A stretch of 64,000 nt of DNA from an uncultured Ectothiorhodospiraceae bacterium (GCA_947259575.1 CAMYMU010000049.1:1-64000); one strand, 5' to 3'; counted from the stretch's first letter, positions 1-8,467 are shown. The notes: a model not told the origin generated them from the sequence alone. Translations and numbers: made by a program.

Positions 1-975
1 ACTGTCCTCGCCCCACATCTTCTTGAACTCGGCAACAAACTTCTTGTTATTTGGATTATCCAATGACTGGAAATATTTCATGGCAGAATAGAATCCTTCG
101 ACGTTCTCACCACCGATACCAAGTACTTCATCTTCGGTTACTGATATGGTTAACAATGTTTGTTTCTTCGAGGTGATCCCAGCTGCTTTAAGTTGCTTAT
201 ACCAGGCTACATTACTACCACCGACAATGATGCTGTAGATAACGTCTGGTTTCTTAAGCTTGATTTTATTGATTAAAGAACGAAAGTTGGTATGACCAAG
301 TGGAAAATACTCTTCCGCAACGACCTTACCCTTAAGCACCTTTTCAATGTGTTTGCGTGCAATCTTATTCGAGGTTCTTGGCCAAATGTAATCAGAACCA
401 ATCAAATAGAACTTCTTGGCACCTTTTTCCTTGGCAACCCAGTCAAGGCCGGCAATGATCTGTTGTGTCGCCTCCTGACCTGTATAGAATACGTTCTTTG
501 ATTGCTCCAGACCTTCATAAAAAGTTGGGTAATAGAGCAAACCATTTTCTTTTTCAAATACTGGTAAAACTGCCTTTCTAGATGCAGATGTCCAGCAACC
601 AAACACAGCGGCAACTTTATCTTTCACTAAAAGTTTTCTGGATTTTTCCGCAAACGTTGGCCAATCACTGGCACCATCTTCTTGAATGATTTCAATCTTA
701 CGACCTAATATACCTCCACTTTCGTTAATTTGTTTAATGGCCAATTTTTCGGCTTCTACAGAACCGGTTTCTGAAATAGCCATCGTGCCCGTAACCGAAT
801 GTAGAATACCTACCTTGACTGTCTTATCTGTTATTGCCAATCCCGTTTTATTGACCGTTGGATAACTGGCAGCTACAGATGCCTGTGACATTACCAAACC
901 GATTACCGCACTCAATGTGCCAAGCATAAGTTTGTTTCGATATTTATTATTCGTAAATATATTTCTGAATAACAT
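1..975 (-). CDS. Urea/short-amide ABC transporter substrate-binding protein (C-terminus off window)
   Basis: Periplasmic binding protein of the UrtA/FmdD type, which delivers urea or short-chain amides to an ABC importer. The frame is open from the ATG at 975 to the window edge (325 codons), so the C-terminus is missing. The start has GGGAGGT about 8 nt upstream. A hydrophobic signal region ends near VMSQASVA, followed by the family-typical VKVGILHSVTGTMA, then GGILGRKIEIIQEDG, FGCWTSASRK, LYYPTFYEG and YPTFYEGLEQS-type segments. It diverges from the formamidase gene, which fits amide uptake linked to amide hydrolysis. A sigma-54 promoter lies at 1051-1066. UrtA versus FmdD cannot be decided without the rest of the operon. 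Confidence 0.88.
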   Translation of the reverse strand, partial: MLFRNIFTNNKYRNKLMLGTLSAVIGLVMSQASVAASYPTVNKTGLAITDKTVKVGILHSVTGTMAISETGSVEAEKLAIKQINESGGILGRKIEIIQEDGASDWPTFAEKSRKLLVKDKVAAVFGCWTSASRKAVLPVFEKENGLLYYPTFYEGLEQSKNVFYTGQEATQQIIAGLDWVAKEKGAKKFYLIGSDYIWPRTSNKIARKHIEKVLKGKVVAEEYFPLGHTNFRSLINKIKLKKPDVIYSIIVGGSNVAWYKQLKAAGITSKKQTLLTISVTEDEVLGIGGENVEGFYSAMKYFQSLDNPNNKKFVAEFKKMWGEDS

Positions 976-1050
976 GCTGGATACCTCCCGCTAAGCGTTA
1001 ATTAACTCTCTTGCATTCTCAACAAAAACAATTTTGTCTGATAAGCCGTT

Positions 1051-1066
1051 TGCAACTGCTATGCCA
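1051..1066 (-). promoter_or_regulatory. Sigma-54 promoter for the binding-protein gene
   Basis: On the minus strand the sequence reads TGGCATAGCAGTTGCA. It keeps the GG (-24) and GC (-12) separated by exactly 10 nt and a full TTGCA at -12, against consensus TGGCACG-N4-TTGCW. It lies about 75 nt upstream of the start codon at 975. Functional assignment is inference; the match itself is visible. Confidence 0.72.
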
Positions 1067-1210
1067 GAAGTTTTTTTATATTTTTCACACTATATAAACC
1101 TGATTCGAATTTTTTTAATTCGCTTTGTTATTCGCTTTAATCGACGCATTGAGTAAAACCAGTTCAATAAATTACAATTTTTATTTATTCCTCCTGTCCT
1201 CTTAAGTACT

Positions 1211-1246
1211 TTGTCATGTGACATTGTCGACAATGTCATGTGACAA
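1211..1246. promoter_or_regulatory. Triple-dyad operator / enhancer in divergent region
   Basis: Three dyads sit one helical turn apart: GTCATGTGAC (1213-1222), GTCGAC (1226-1231) and a second identical GTCATGTGAC (1235-1244), with centres at 11 bp spacing. The core GACATTGTC/GACAATGTC is a perfect 18 bp palindrome. The site lies between two divergent sigma-54 promoters, about 80 bp upstream of the plus-strand one and 145 bp from the minus-strand one, the usual range for an enhancer-binding protein. It does not resemble the NtrC consensus, so a dedicated activator is likely. Confidence 0.65.
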
Positions 1247-1324
1247 TCTGTTCAAATGTCCAATAATTTTCCTTTTCAGCCAGCAAAATTACTTTTAATC
1301 AACAAAATCCTTGATATTCAGAGC

Positions 1325-1340
1325 TGGCACACTTCCTGCT
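1325..1340 (+). promoter_or_regulatory. Sigma-54 promoter for the formamidase operon
   Basis: TGGCACACTTCCTGCT matches TGGCACG-N4-TTGCW at 10 of 12 fixed positions, with GG and GC separated by 10 nt. It lies about 100 nt before the fmdA ATG. It is paired with a divergent sigma-54 promoter at 1051-1066 and the shared operator at 1211-1246. Confidence 0.68.
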
Positions 1341-1438
1341 CTTAGTTTCGAAAGCACTTTGTAAACATATTGTGTTTCAGGGGCGGAAGATTAACTTAAC
1401 CGCTTATTTATTTTTTTGATTAAATTACGGAGATAATC

Positions 1439-2612
1439 ATGGCTGACAAATTAATTAAAATTGATTTCTCAAAAAGCCCGGAGGAACAGGAATGCGTACA
1501 TAATCGCTGGCATCCGGATATACCAATGATTGCCTGGGTTAAACCTGGTGACGACTTTGTTGTGGAATGCATGGACTGGACCGGCGGGCAAATTGACAAT
1601 AACGACTCAGCCGATGATGTTCGTGATGTTGATTTAACAAAAGTTCATTACCTTAGTGGCCCTAGGTACACTAGATGAATACCAATGGGGCTTTAACGGT
1701 ATGTTCGCCAAGGAAAATGGTGGTGGCTTTTTAACTGAACATTTTCCAGAGGCACGCAAATCCATCTGGGATTTTTATGGTGTCTATACCCGTTCAAGAC
1801 ACGTTCCTGGTGTTAACTTCGCCGGAATTATGCACCCGGGACTGATCGGTTGCTTACCTTCACAGGAACTACTTGATGAGTGGAACAAACGTGAATTAGG
1901 TTTGATTGCAACCGATCCGGATCGTGTTCCTCCACTTGCCTGTCCTCCCGATGCCAGTACCGCACATCTAGGCACCTTAAAAGGTGAAGCCGCAACAAAG
2001 GCTGCTGCAGAAGCCGCCCGTACAGTACCTCCACGCGAACATGGTGGTAACTGCGATATCAAAGATCTAACCAAGGGCTCCAAGGTCTATTTCCCTGTTT
2101 ATGTTAAAGGTGGTGGTCTATCAATGGGCGATCTGCATTTTTCACAGGGTGATGGTGAAATTACATTCTGTGGTGCGATTGAGATGGCCGGTTGGATTCA
2201 TATCAAGGTAAGTTTGATTAAAGACGGCGTAAGTAAATACGCGGTTAAAAACCCTATATTTAAACCCAGCCCGATTCAGCCTGAATACAAACAGCATTTA
2301 ATCTTTGAAGGCATATCTGTTGATGAATCAGGTGAACAACACTACCTGGATGCACATGTCTCATACCGACAGGCTTGTTTGAATGCGATCGAATATATGA
2401 AAAAGTTTGGTTACTCCGGCGCGCAGGCCTATGCGATTTTAGGAACAGCACCGGTTCAGGGGCATATCAGTGGTATTGTTGATATCCCAAATGTATGTGC
2501 AACTTTGTTTCTGCCAACAGAAATATTCGAGTTTGATATTAATCCCTGTGCGGAAGGTCCAACACCGTATATTAATGGGGACGATATACCTATATCAGAG
2601 TGGGATAAATAA
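1439..2612 (+). pseudogene. fmdA: Formamidase, broken by an internal out-of-frame deletion
   Basis: FmdA/acetamidase family, which hydrolyses formamide to formate and ammonia. The first frame (1439-1678) starts after a GGAG ribosome site and carries NRWHPDIPMIAWVKPGD and DVDLTKVHYLSGP, then runs into RYTR and a stop. The second frame (about 1656-2612) resumes with LDEYQWGFNGMFAKENGGG and continues to the C-terminus, including ARTVPPREHGGNCD and LHFSQGDGEITFCGAIEMAG. About 16-20 residues that family members carry between SGP and the WGFNG segment (the PGDLLVVD strand) are absent and the frame changes. A simple one-base sequencing error therefore does not explain it. Either a real deletion or a local assembly loss; the protein is not expected to be functional as written. 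Confidence 0.85.
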
Positions 2613-2676
2613 TCTTAAAACCTGGCACAGATCACACCCGTGGTCTGTGCCTTCAAATCAATACAGGAAGAACACC

Positions 2677-2988
2677 ATGCCAGTTTATGAATATGTCTGC
2701 CAGGATTGTGAAATTTATTTTACTGAAATCAAAAAAGTAAACGAATTTAATAGCCCAAGTTTTTGTCCACAGTGTGATGAGCAGGCTCAAAAAGTGATCT
2801 CAGCCCCACACCTAAACACCATGCGTAGTGAGACAAGACAAGCCCATGAAACTAATGAGCGAAGCGCACATGCCCCAAAAGTTAAACATACGCATAAATG
2901 CGGCAGTCATTGCAACCACCAGAAAGATACAGCACAACCGGCCTATAAGCAGCAAGTTAATCGACGCCCATGGATGTTAGGTCATTAA
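2677..2988 (+). CDS. fmdB: FmdB-family zinc-ribbon protein
   Basis: Small FmdB-type regulatory or accessory protein, often next to formamidase. Starting at the ATG at 2677 it reads MPVYEYVCQDCEIYFTEIKK with paired Cys at CQDC and CPQC, the FmdB zinc ribbon. The C-terminal half is rich in His and Cys (HTHKCGSHCNH) and may bind more metal. The longer in-frame extension upstream overlaps fmdA and lacks family similarity, so the ATG at 2677 with GGAAGAA upstream was chosen. It is 64 bp after fmdA and probably in the same transcript. Confidence 0.85.
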   Translation: MPVYEYVCQDCEIYFTEIKKVNEFNSPSFCPQCDEQAQKVISAPHLNTMRSETRQAHETNERSAHAPKVKHTHKCGSHCNHQKDTAQPAYKQQVNRRPWMLGH

Positions 2989-3056
2989 AATAATTATGCG
3001 CAAACTAATTGGGTTAAAAAACCAATTAACCTTCTCTTTTTCTTGGTTTTTAGCCC

Positions 3057-3073
3057 TGCACCAGTTATGTGCA
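3057..3073. promoter_or_regulatory. NtrC-type enhancer site
   Basis: TGCACCAGTTATGTGCA matches the NtrC consensus TGCACC-N5-GGTGCA at all fixed positions but one, with perfect GCAC-N7-GTGC core symmetry. It is about 72 bp upstream of the sigma-54 -24 element at 3145, a normal enhancer distance. This predicts nitrogen-starvation activation of the ATP-grasp/iaaA unit. Confidence 0.7.
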
Positions 3074-3144
3074 CAAGATTAAGTTTCTAACCATATGAGA
3101 GCATCTAGATAACAAAACATCACAGCAAAACAATAAGTTACGTT

Positions 3145-3160
3145 TGGCCTGTTTTTTGCT
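3145..3160 (+). promoter_or_regulatory. Sigma-54 promoter for the ATP-grasp/iaaA operon
   Basis: TGGCCTGTTTTTTGCT has GG and GC separated by 10 nt and an intact TTGCT -12 element, 10 of 12 consensus positions. It is 55 nt upstream of the ATP-grasp start and downstream of the NtrC-like site at 3057-3073. Confidence 0.7.
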
Positions 3161-3214
3161 CTACTTCTTTATCAATTTGATTAACAAACCGTAGACTTGA
3201 TAGAGGAACACACC

Positions 3215-4333
3215 ATGTCAGTTGCAATGTTGCAAACCAGCCCTTTGCCAGTGAGCAAACACATCTTTAATCATGACATTATGAATTGTACTGCTGAAGG
3301 CGTAGTTGGTAATTATCTATATTCCGGCCGTGCACTTGGTATCACTGAACCCTGGGATAAAATCCAAATGCACGGTGATCTAGAGCCACTCTGGCAGGAC
3401 ATAACTGCGCATTACCAACGTATTGGATTAAGCCATACAGAAGATGTCATCTGGTACTTGAACTTGAAACAACTGGGTGCTCACATCGGCTATCAGCCCT
3501 CCGTATTTTACTATGGCCCTGAAGAATGTCAGTACTGGGGTGATTACGAGTGGTTAAATACGGTCGAGTACATCAACTCAAAAAATAACTTTATGCAACT
3601 CGCCGATGAGCTTGGCGTCGATGTACCGAAAACATTATGCTTCGATAGAAAGTCTGATATTGATATTGAAACGATGAGAAATATCAACTATCCCTGCTAC
3701 CTTAAAGCCGCGATATCCGTTTCTGGAGTCGGTATCTTCCGATGTGCAGACAAAACAGAGTTCTTTGAAAATTTAAGACACTTTGACACAAACACACCTA
3801 TTCAAATTCAAGAGGAGGTGAAAACAGATACATTTTTAAATTTACAATACAAAGTCGTCGGTAATGAAGCTGTACGTTTGACAGCTAGTGAACAGATCCT
3901 CGATGGTTTCGTCCATCAGGGGAACCGTGTACCGGCAAGTCATGAACCCTGGGAGATAGTCGACCCGATGGCTGACTGGCTGGTCGAGCATGGCATCAAG
4001 GGTATTTTTGCCTTTGATGTCGCGATAGCACAAACCACATCGGGCCTTCGTTTTCCTGCCATTGAATGTAACCCACGTTTTAATGGTGCTAGCTACCCAA
4101 CACTGATAGCAAACAAACTTAATATTACAGAATGGAGCGCTCTCACATTCTCAACTAAATATCGTAGCCTGGACAAAATTGATCTAAGTGATATCGAATA
4201 TAATCAAAGCGCTGGTGAAGGCGCCATTCTTGTGAACTGGGGAACAGTGCTCGAGGGTAAACTTGTGATTCTTTTGGCGGGTTCACGCGACTATCAAGAG
4301 GCTTTGGCAGTAGAACTTGCAGCACGTCTCTGA
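3215..4333 (+). CDS. ATP-grasp domain ligase of unknown substrate
   Basis: ATP-grasp enzymes join a carboxylate to an amine or thiol via an acylphosphate. In this 372-residue protein a pre-ATP-grasp region (about 1-120) is followed by the ATP-grasp fold: K164 and the loop SVSGVG (168-173) for nucleotide, and ECNPRFNG with E284, N286 and R288 as the metal and phosphate ligands. The ATG at 3215 was chosen because GAGGAAC lies just upstream; a TTG at 3197 is in frame but would include that ribosome site. It precedes an isoaspartyl peptidase gene in the same direction behind an NtrC/sigma-54 promoter. This suggests amide or beta-aspartyl peptide metabolism. It is much shorter than cyanophycin synthetase. 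Family firm, substrate unknown. Confidence 0.82.
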   Translation: MSVAMLQTSPLPVSKHIFNHDIMNCTAEGVVGNYLYSGRALGITEPWDKIQMHGDLEPLWQDITAHYQRIGLSHTEDVIWYLNLKQLGAHIGYQPSVFYYGPEECQYWGDYEWLNTVEYINSKNNFMQLADELGVDVPKTLCFDRKSDIDIETMRNINYPCYLKAAISVSGVGIFRCADKTEFFENLRHFDTNTPIQIQEEVKTDTFLNLQYKVVGNEAVRLTASEQILDGFVHQGNRVPASHEPWEIVDPMADWLVEHGIKGIFAFDVAIAQTTSGLRFPAIECNPRFNGASYPTLIANKLNITEWSALTFSTKYRSLDKIDLSDIEYNQSAGEGAILVNWGTVLEGKLVILLAGSRDYQEALAVELAARL

Positions 4334-4429
4334 TATTGTTAGCAATTAAGGTTATTTACCTTACCAGGTCAATCATGGGCAGCTACTGCAACGAGTATCT
4401 GCCCATGTTTACATTATAAGAAACCCTTT

Positions 4430-5273
4430 ATGAATCAAGCCAATAACTATTCACTTATGGTACATGGCGGTGCCGGAGCACTGGATAACGTTAAAGATGA
4501 TAGAACTGCGGTCCGTTATCTCGAGGCCAGTATTTAACGCGGGTTGCGGCTCAGTCCTAAATGAAAATGGAAAAGTTGAAATGGATGCCGCCATCATGGA
4601 TGGACGAGATCTCACGGCTGGTGCAGTTGCCGCAGTGAACAACATTGCCAACCCCGTACAATTAGCACGCCTGGTCATGACAGAAAGTGAACATGTCATG
4701 CTAATCAGCGATGGTGCTATGCACTTTGCCGAACACTGTGGCATAAAACCTGCCCCGGAAAAATATTTTTATACGCCTGATCGTGTTGCTCAATTAGAAG
4801 AGGCGCGGCGACGGCATAAAATTATGCTGGACCATGATGACGCTGATGAAGATAGTGAAGATCAAAAATACGGGACTATTGGCGCAATAGCCCGTGACCA
4901 ACAAGGAAACCTGGCAGCGGCAACGTCTACAGGCGGTATAGTCAATAAACGCATGGGCCGAATTGGTGACTCGCCTATCGTCGGTGCAGGTTTGTATGCT
5001 GACAATGAAACCTGTGCTGTCTCTGCCACTGGTTATGGTGAGGAATTCATGCGTTCAGTCATATCAAAAACCATCTCTGATTTTATTTATATGAAGGGAA
5101 TGAATGCAGAGGAAGCCACGAAGGCTGGTATTGAATATTTAACTCGTAAGGTCAAAGGCCGTGGCGGAGTTATTGTCATTGATAAAGACGGAAACTGTGC
5201 CAGTGGTCTTACCACTAAAAAAATGATTCACGGTTGGATTGAGCAAGGCGGCAAGGCAGTCGTACGATTTTAA
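4430..5273 (+). pseudogene. iaaA: Isoaspartyl peptidase/L-asparaginase (plant type), broken by deletion
   Basis: Ntn-hydrolase that cleaves beta-aspartyl peptides and asparagine. The first frame from the ATG at 4430 gives MVHGGAGALDN and RYLEASI, then a stop at 4535. The rest continues in another frame from about 4527 as PVFNAGCGSVLNENGKVEMD, DAAIMDG, the catalytic Thr in KYGTIGA (codon 4875-4877) and STGGIVNKRMGRIGDSP. Comparison with E. coli IaaA indicates about 30 residues of the first helical region are missing across the junction GAGGCCAGTATT. The N-terminal strand and the nucleophile can no longer be made as one chain. The gene is 96 bp after the ATP-grasp gene. Confidence 0.83.
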
Positions 5274-5339
5274 ATTAAACCTAAATAATTATTCTCAAAA
5301 ACAGTCGGTGAAGAATCTTCACCCAAATAAGGAGGTAGC

Positions 5340-5624
5340 ATGCCTTTTCCTCTTGTAGCAGTCTTAACTGCGGCACCAGGTCTAATTTCAGCTGCCGCAG
5401 ATGTTATTCGTATTATCAAGGAACGAAAGAAGAATGCGGAATTACCTTCAGAAGGTGATAAAACTCAAGAGCTCGTCGAGCTAATTGAACAACAGGCAAT
5501 AGTCATTGAAGAACTGGCTGTAAATAACCGTAATATGGCTTTGGCTGTTAGAAATAACCGTTTTATATCAGCTGGCTCAACTGTGATTGCTGTAATAGCT
5601 ATCATAGTAGCGATACTTAACTAG
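5340..5624 (+). CDS. Small membrane-anchored protein of unknown function
   Basis: A 94-residue protein with a strong AAGGAGG ribosome site 6-7 nt before the ATG. It has a hydrophobic or amphipathic N-terminus (VAVLTAAPGLISAAADVI), a charged helix-rich middle (ELVELIEQQAIVIEELAVNN, probably coiled coil) and a C-terminal membrane helix (STVIAVIAIIVAIL). I do not recognise the family. It follows iaaA by 66 bp in the same direction. Confidence 0.7.
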   Translation: MPFPLVAVLTAAPGLISAAADVIRIIKERKKNAELPSEGDKTQELVELIEQQAIVIEELAVNNRNMALAVRNNRFISAGSTVIAVIAIIVAILN

Positions 5625-5691
5625 TACGACAAAAATCTGGGTCCAGACATTGAATCGGTTTACAACTCTTACCCCTTTGATCCTATAATCA

Positions 5692-7062
5692 TTACTTAAT
5701 GATCCGATAACACGGTACATATTTGGTACCGGGTAACTTCATGCGATGTTGTTCAACAAAAGAAGCGAGCAATGAATCTACCGGCTCCATAATACTGGCA
5801 TCTCCCCGAATCTCGAATAAGCCATGTTCTTCAACAGCACGAATACCATCATCCTTCACATTGCCTGCAACAATTCCTGAAAAGGCCCGGCGCAAGTTGG
5901 CCGCCAACGTGTGCTTTGGTAAGTCTTTATGCAATTCAAGATTACTCATATTTTCGTGGGTCGGTTCGAACGGCTGTTGAAAGTCAGGCTCAATACTTAG
6001 CAACCAATTAAAATAGTAGGCGTCATTATTAGCTTTGCGATAATCGCGCACCTCGATCATGCCTGCACTCATCTCACGGGCTACATGTGCGGGATCATTG
6101 ATGATCACTTTGTAACGTTGTTGTGCCTCAATACCCAGGGTGTCGCCAATAAACTGATTAATACCAATAAAAAATTCTTCGGCACTTTCAGGGCCGGTCA
6201 GTATCAGTGGGAAAGGAATCTCTTTATTATCGGGGTGCAGCAGAATGCCGAGGATGTAAAGAAGCTCTTCCGCCGTGCCGGCGCCACCGGGAAATACCAC
6301 AATACCATGCCCGGTTCGCACAAAAGCCTCGAGTCGCTTTTCAATATCCGGCATGATCACAAGATCATTCACAATAGGATTGGGCGATTCGGCAGCAATG
6401 ATACCGGGCTCTGAAATACCGAGATACTGGCCATCATTAATACGTTGCTTAGCATGACCAATGGTTGCGCCTTTCATCGGTCCCTTCATCGCGCCTGGAC
6501 CACATCCGGTACAGATATCTAGCCCGCGCAGCCCCATTTCATGGCCGACCTCTTTGGTGTAATCATACTCTTCACGTTTAATAGAATGCCCACCCCAGCA
6601 CACCACCAGATTCGGGTTGGTCATAGGACGTAAGATATTAGTATTTCGTAGTATGTGAAATACAGCATTGGTAATACCATCGGAAGTACCAAGATCAAAC
6701 TTCGGGTTATCGTTTATCTCATCACTGACATAAATCACATCCCGCAGTACAGAGAATAAATGTTCGTTAATACCCTTGATCATTTTACCATCGACAAAGG
6801 CATTGGCAGGCGCATTCTTGACTTCCAGCTTAATCCCGCGGGCCTGTTGCACCACCTGAATATCGAATGATTTATAGAGTTCCAGTAATTGCTTGCCATC
6901 ATCCATACTGTTGCCGCAATTCAACACCGCCAGCGAACAGTTGCGAAAAATATTGTATAACCCGCCCTGGCTGGTATCGAGTAATTTACTGACTTCGACT
7001 TTAGATAATACATCCAAGCGACCTTCAGGGCTAATTCGTGCGTCAATGACTGCTGGTTTCAT
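5692..7062 (-). CDS. ppnN: Pyrimidine/purine nucleotide 5'-monophosphate nucleosidase
   Basis: PpnN (YgdH) hydrolyses the N-glycosidic bond of nucleoside monophosphates, salvaging bases; the E. coli enzyme is a (p)ppGpp target. Length 456 matches the family. The N-terminal domain begins MKPAVIDARISPEGRLDVLS; the central LOG-fold domain holds the diagnostic PGGAGTAEE motif. A GPGAMKGPMKG phosphate-binding segment and the C-terminal family region are present. Single gene, convergent with the small membrane protein gene. An AT-rich palindrome TCTAATATTAGA lies upstream at 7135-7146. Confidence 0.93.
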   Translation of the reverse strand: MKPAVIDARISPEGRLDVLSKVEVSKLLDTSQGGLYNIFRNCSLAVLNCGNSMDDGKQLLELYKSFDIQVVQQARGIKLEVKNAPANAFVDGKMIKGINEHLFSVLRDVIYVSDEINDNPKFDLGTSDGITNAVFHILRNTNILRPMTNPNLVVCWGGHSIKREEYDYTKEVGHEMGLRGLDICTGCGPGAMKGPMKGATIGHAKQRINDGQYLGISEPGIIAAESPNPIVNDLVIMPDIEKRLEAFVRTGHGIVVFPGGAGTAEELLYILGILLHPDNKEIPFPLILTGPESAEEFFIGINQFIGDTLGIEAQQRYKVIINDPAHVAREMSAGMIEVRDYRKANNDAYYFNWLLSIEPDFQQPFEPTHENMSNLELHKDLPKHTLAANLRRAFSGIVAGNVKDDGIRAVEEHGLFEIRGDASIMEPVDSLLASFVEQHRMKLPGTKYVPCYRIIK

Positions 7063-7329
7063 GTATTCCTCTATTAAGGTATAATATTACAAATATTTCT
7101 CTTTTGACTTCTCGCATATTCTAACACTATAGATTCTAATATTAGAGCAAACTGTGCCCAGACCCCAGTTTTTTGATAGCTAAGACCTTTGAAACTGAAA
7201 TGTTATGTCAGAGGTCAAATATAACATTTGGTAGAACGGCTAATAAGCAAAATATTTAGTCGTGAAATAATTGGGATAAAGCAAAAAACCAGATCCATGC
7301 GGAACCAGTTTTTACTTCGACCCAATTAG

Positions 7330-7875
7330 TTAGAACGTATACAAAGCAGATATGCTCCATAAAGCTAATCTATTTGTGATATCACCCCCTGCCTCGATAT
7401 CTTCATACTCCAGCTGCATTGAGATTTTATCCCAGTAATTGAATTTCGCACCCACTGCCCAGGCCACATCAATTCCATCCTCCGATGTTGTTAAAGGTGG
7501 TCCAAAAATTGTTGTCGTTTGTTCCGTCTCCCAGTATGCCAATCCTGCTTTACCAAACACTTCAATATTCTCGCTCACAGGCAAAAGTCCTTTTGCCCAG
7601 GCACCCACTAACCAACCTTCAGCATTAGTCTCGAAAATGAAATTTTGCCTGGGATTGCCATAATCCGTATATGCAGCCTCGATAGAAAGATTCCGATGCA
7701 CACGCACTCCGCCAAAGATTTTGTAACCATTGCCATATTCGCCGAAGAAACTTTGGTTAATTTCGGATTGGCCAAGGCCGCCCCCCAAATAAGCATCGGC
7801 CGCATAAACTGGTGAATAGGCGAAGGCGCTGAATAATAGTCCTACGATATATTTTTTTATTTTGATATTTTTCAT
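7330..7875 (-). CDS. Outer-membrane beta-barrel protein
   Basis: A 181-residue OmpA/OmpW-like eight-stranded barrel. The ATG at 7875 follows AGAGGGAAAA; an open frame extends upstream to 7998 but runs through repeat-like sequence. Signal peptide MKNIKIKKYIVGLLFSAFA, cleaved near VYAADA. Mature part has alternating strands: YLGGGLGQSEI, YKIFGGVRVHRNLSIEAAY and a C-terminal LWSISALYTF ending in Phe, the usual barrel-insertion signal. Function unknown. Confidence 0.82.
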   Translation of the reverse strand: MKNIKIKKYIVGLLFSAFAYSPVYAADAYLGGGLGQSEINQSFFGEYGNGYKIFGGVRVHRNLSIEAAYTDYGNPRQNFIFETNAEGWLVGAWAKGLLPVSENIEVFGKAGLAYWETEQTTTIFGPPLTTSEDGIDVAWAVGAKFNYWDKISMQLEYEDIEAGGDITNRLALWSISALYTF

Positions 7876-8421
7876 CTGTTTTCCCTCTTTTTTCAAATTA
7901 ATATTAGAAACCATTGTGCTCTGACCCGGTTTTACCTCTCCGAACGCGCTCAGCAACCCCGAAAGACCTTTGAAAACTGTAAATCTTGGCTTAACCATGA
8001 CCTATTACCCCTGAATTATGTTTCGTTATTGGTTTAAGCGAGATTTCTGGTCGATTTCCCTCATCTTTTTAAGAAAAACTGTGATTTTCCCGAATTTTGG
8101 GCGTGATGAAGCTATTTCTGCCGCTGCGCCCAAAAGGCCGTGTTAATACGCAAATAAGGGCTTGGCAGTACTGAAGGAGGTCAAGGTTTCCAGAATGATC
8201 TGTGAAGTGCTTCTATGAGAAGGGTATGAGTGCGGTACTTTCTTTAATCTCAAACGGTAAATAAGTGGTTGATGGGGTACAGGACATTTTGCATAAAAGA
8301 GCAAACGCTGCCATGCAGTCTGGTTTATTTTGCACTTAGCCAAACCACACCTCTTTCAAACTCAAAGAATATCGAGGAGCTGGCCTGAGCCAAGATTCTC
8401 AAAAGGCATGGTGAAAATAAG
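7876..8421. other. Gene-free stretch with repeat-like fragments
   Basis: No convincing gene. It begins with a CTCTGACCCGGTTTTACCTC segment resembling the one at 29880 (CTGACCCGGTTTTT). A 66-codon minus-strand open frame (8143-8343) has no start signal or recognisable family and was rejected. Confidence 0.5.
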
Positions 8422-8447
8422 GGTCAGAGAGTTATATCTCTCTGACC
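8422..8447. repeat. REP-like palindrome (GGTCAGAGAG type)
   Basis: Perfect 10 bp inverted repeat GGTCAGAGAG / CTCTCTGACC with a 6 nt loop. It is 20 nt downstream of the small lipoprotein gene (minus strand), where it could also act as a terminator. Same class as 48238-48268. Confidence 0.75.
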
Positions 8448-8467
8448 TATTTTGTATTTAATTCTTA

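Noticed and set aside
1656-1678. Programmed frameshift between the two fmdA frames
   Set aside because: Residues of the family core are missing at the junction, so no simple slip would restore the protein; no slippery heptamer is seen.
2625-2640. TGGCAC before fmdB as another sigma-54 promoter
   Set aside because: There is no GC at the required 10 nt spacing, and fmdB lies close behind fmdA.
1640-4540. Shared GGCC at the fmdA and iaaA deletion junctions, suggesting a restriction-fragment artefact
   Set aside because: The third deletion (DsrC-like gene) has no GGCC and a four-base match at two sites is easily chance.
8143-8343. 66-codon minus-strand open frame
   Set aside because: No ribosome site, no recognisable family and a composition unlike its neighbours.
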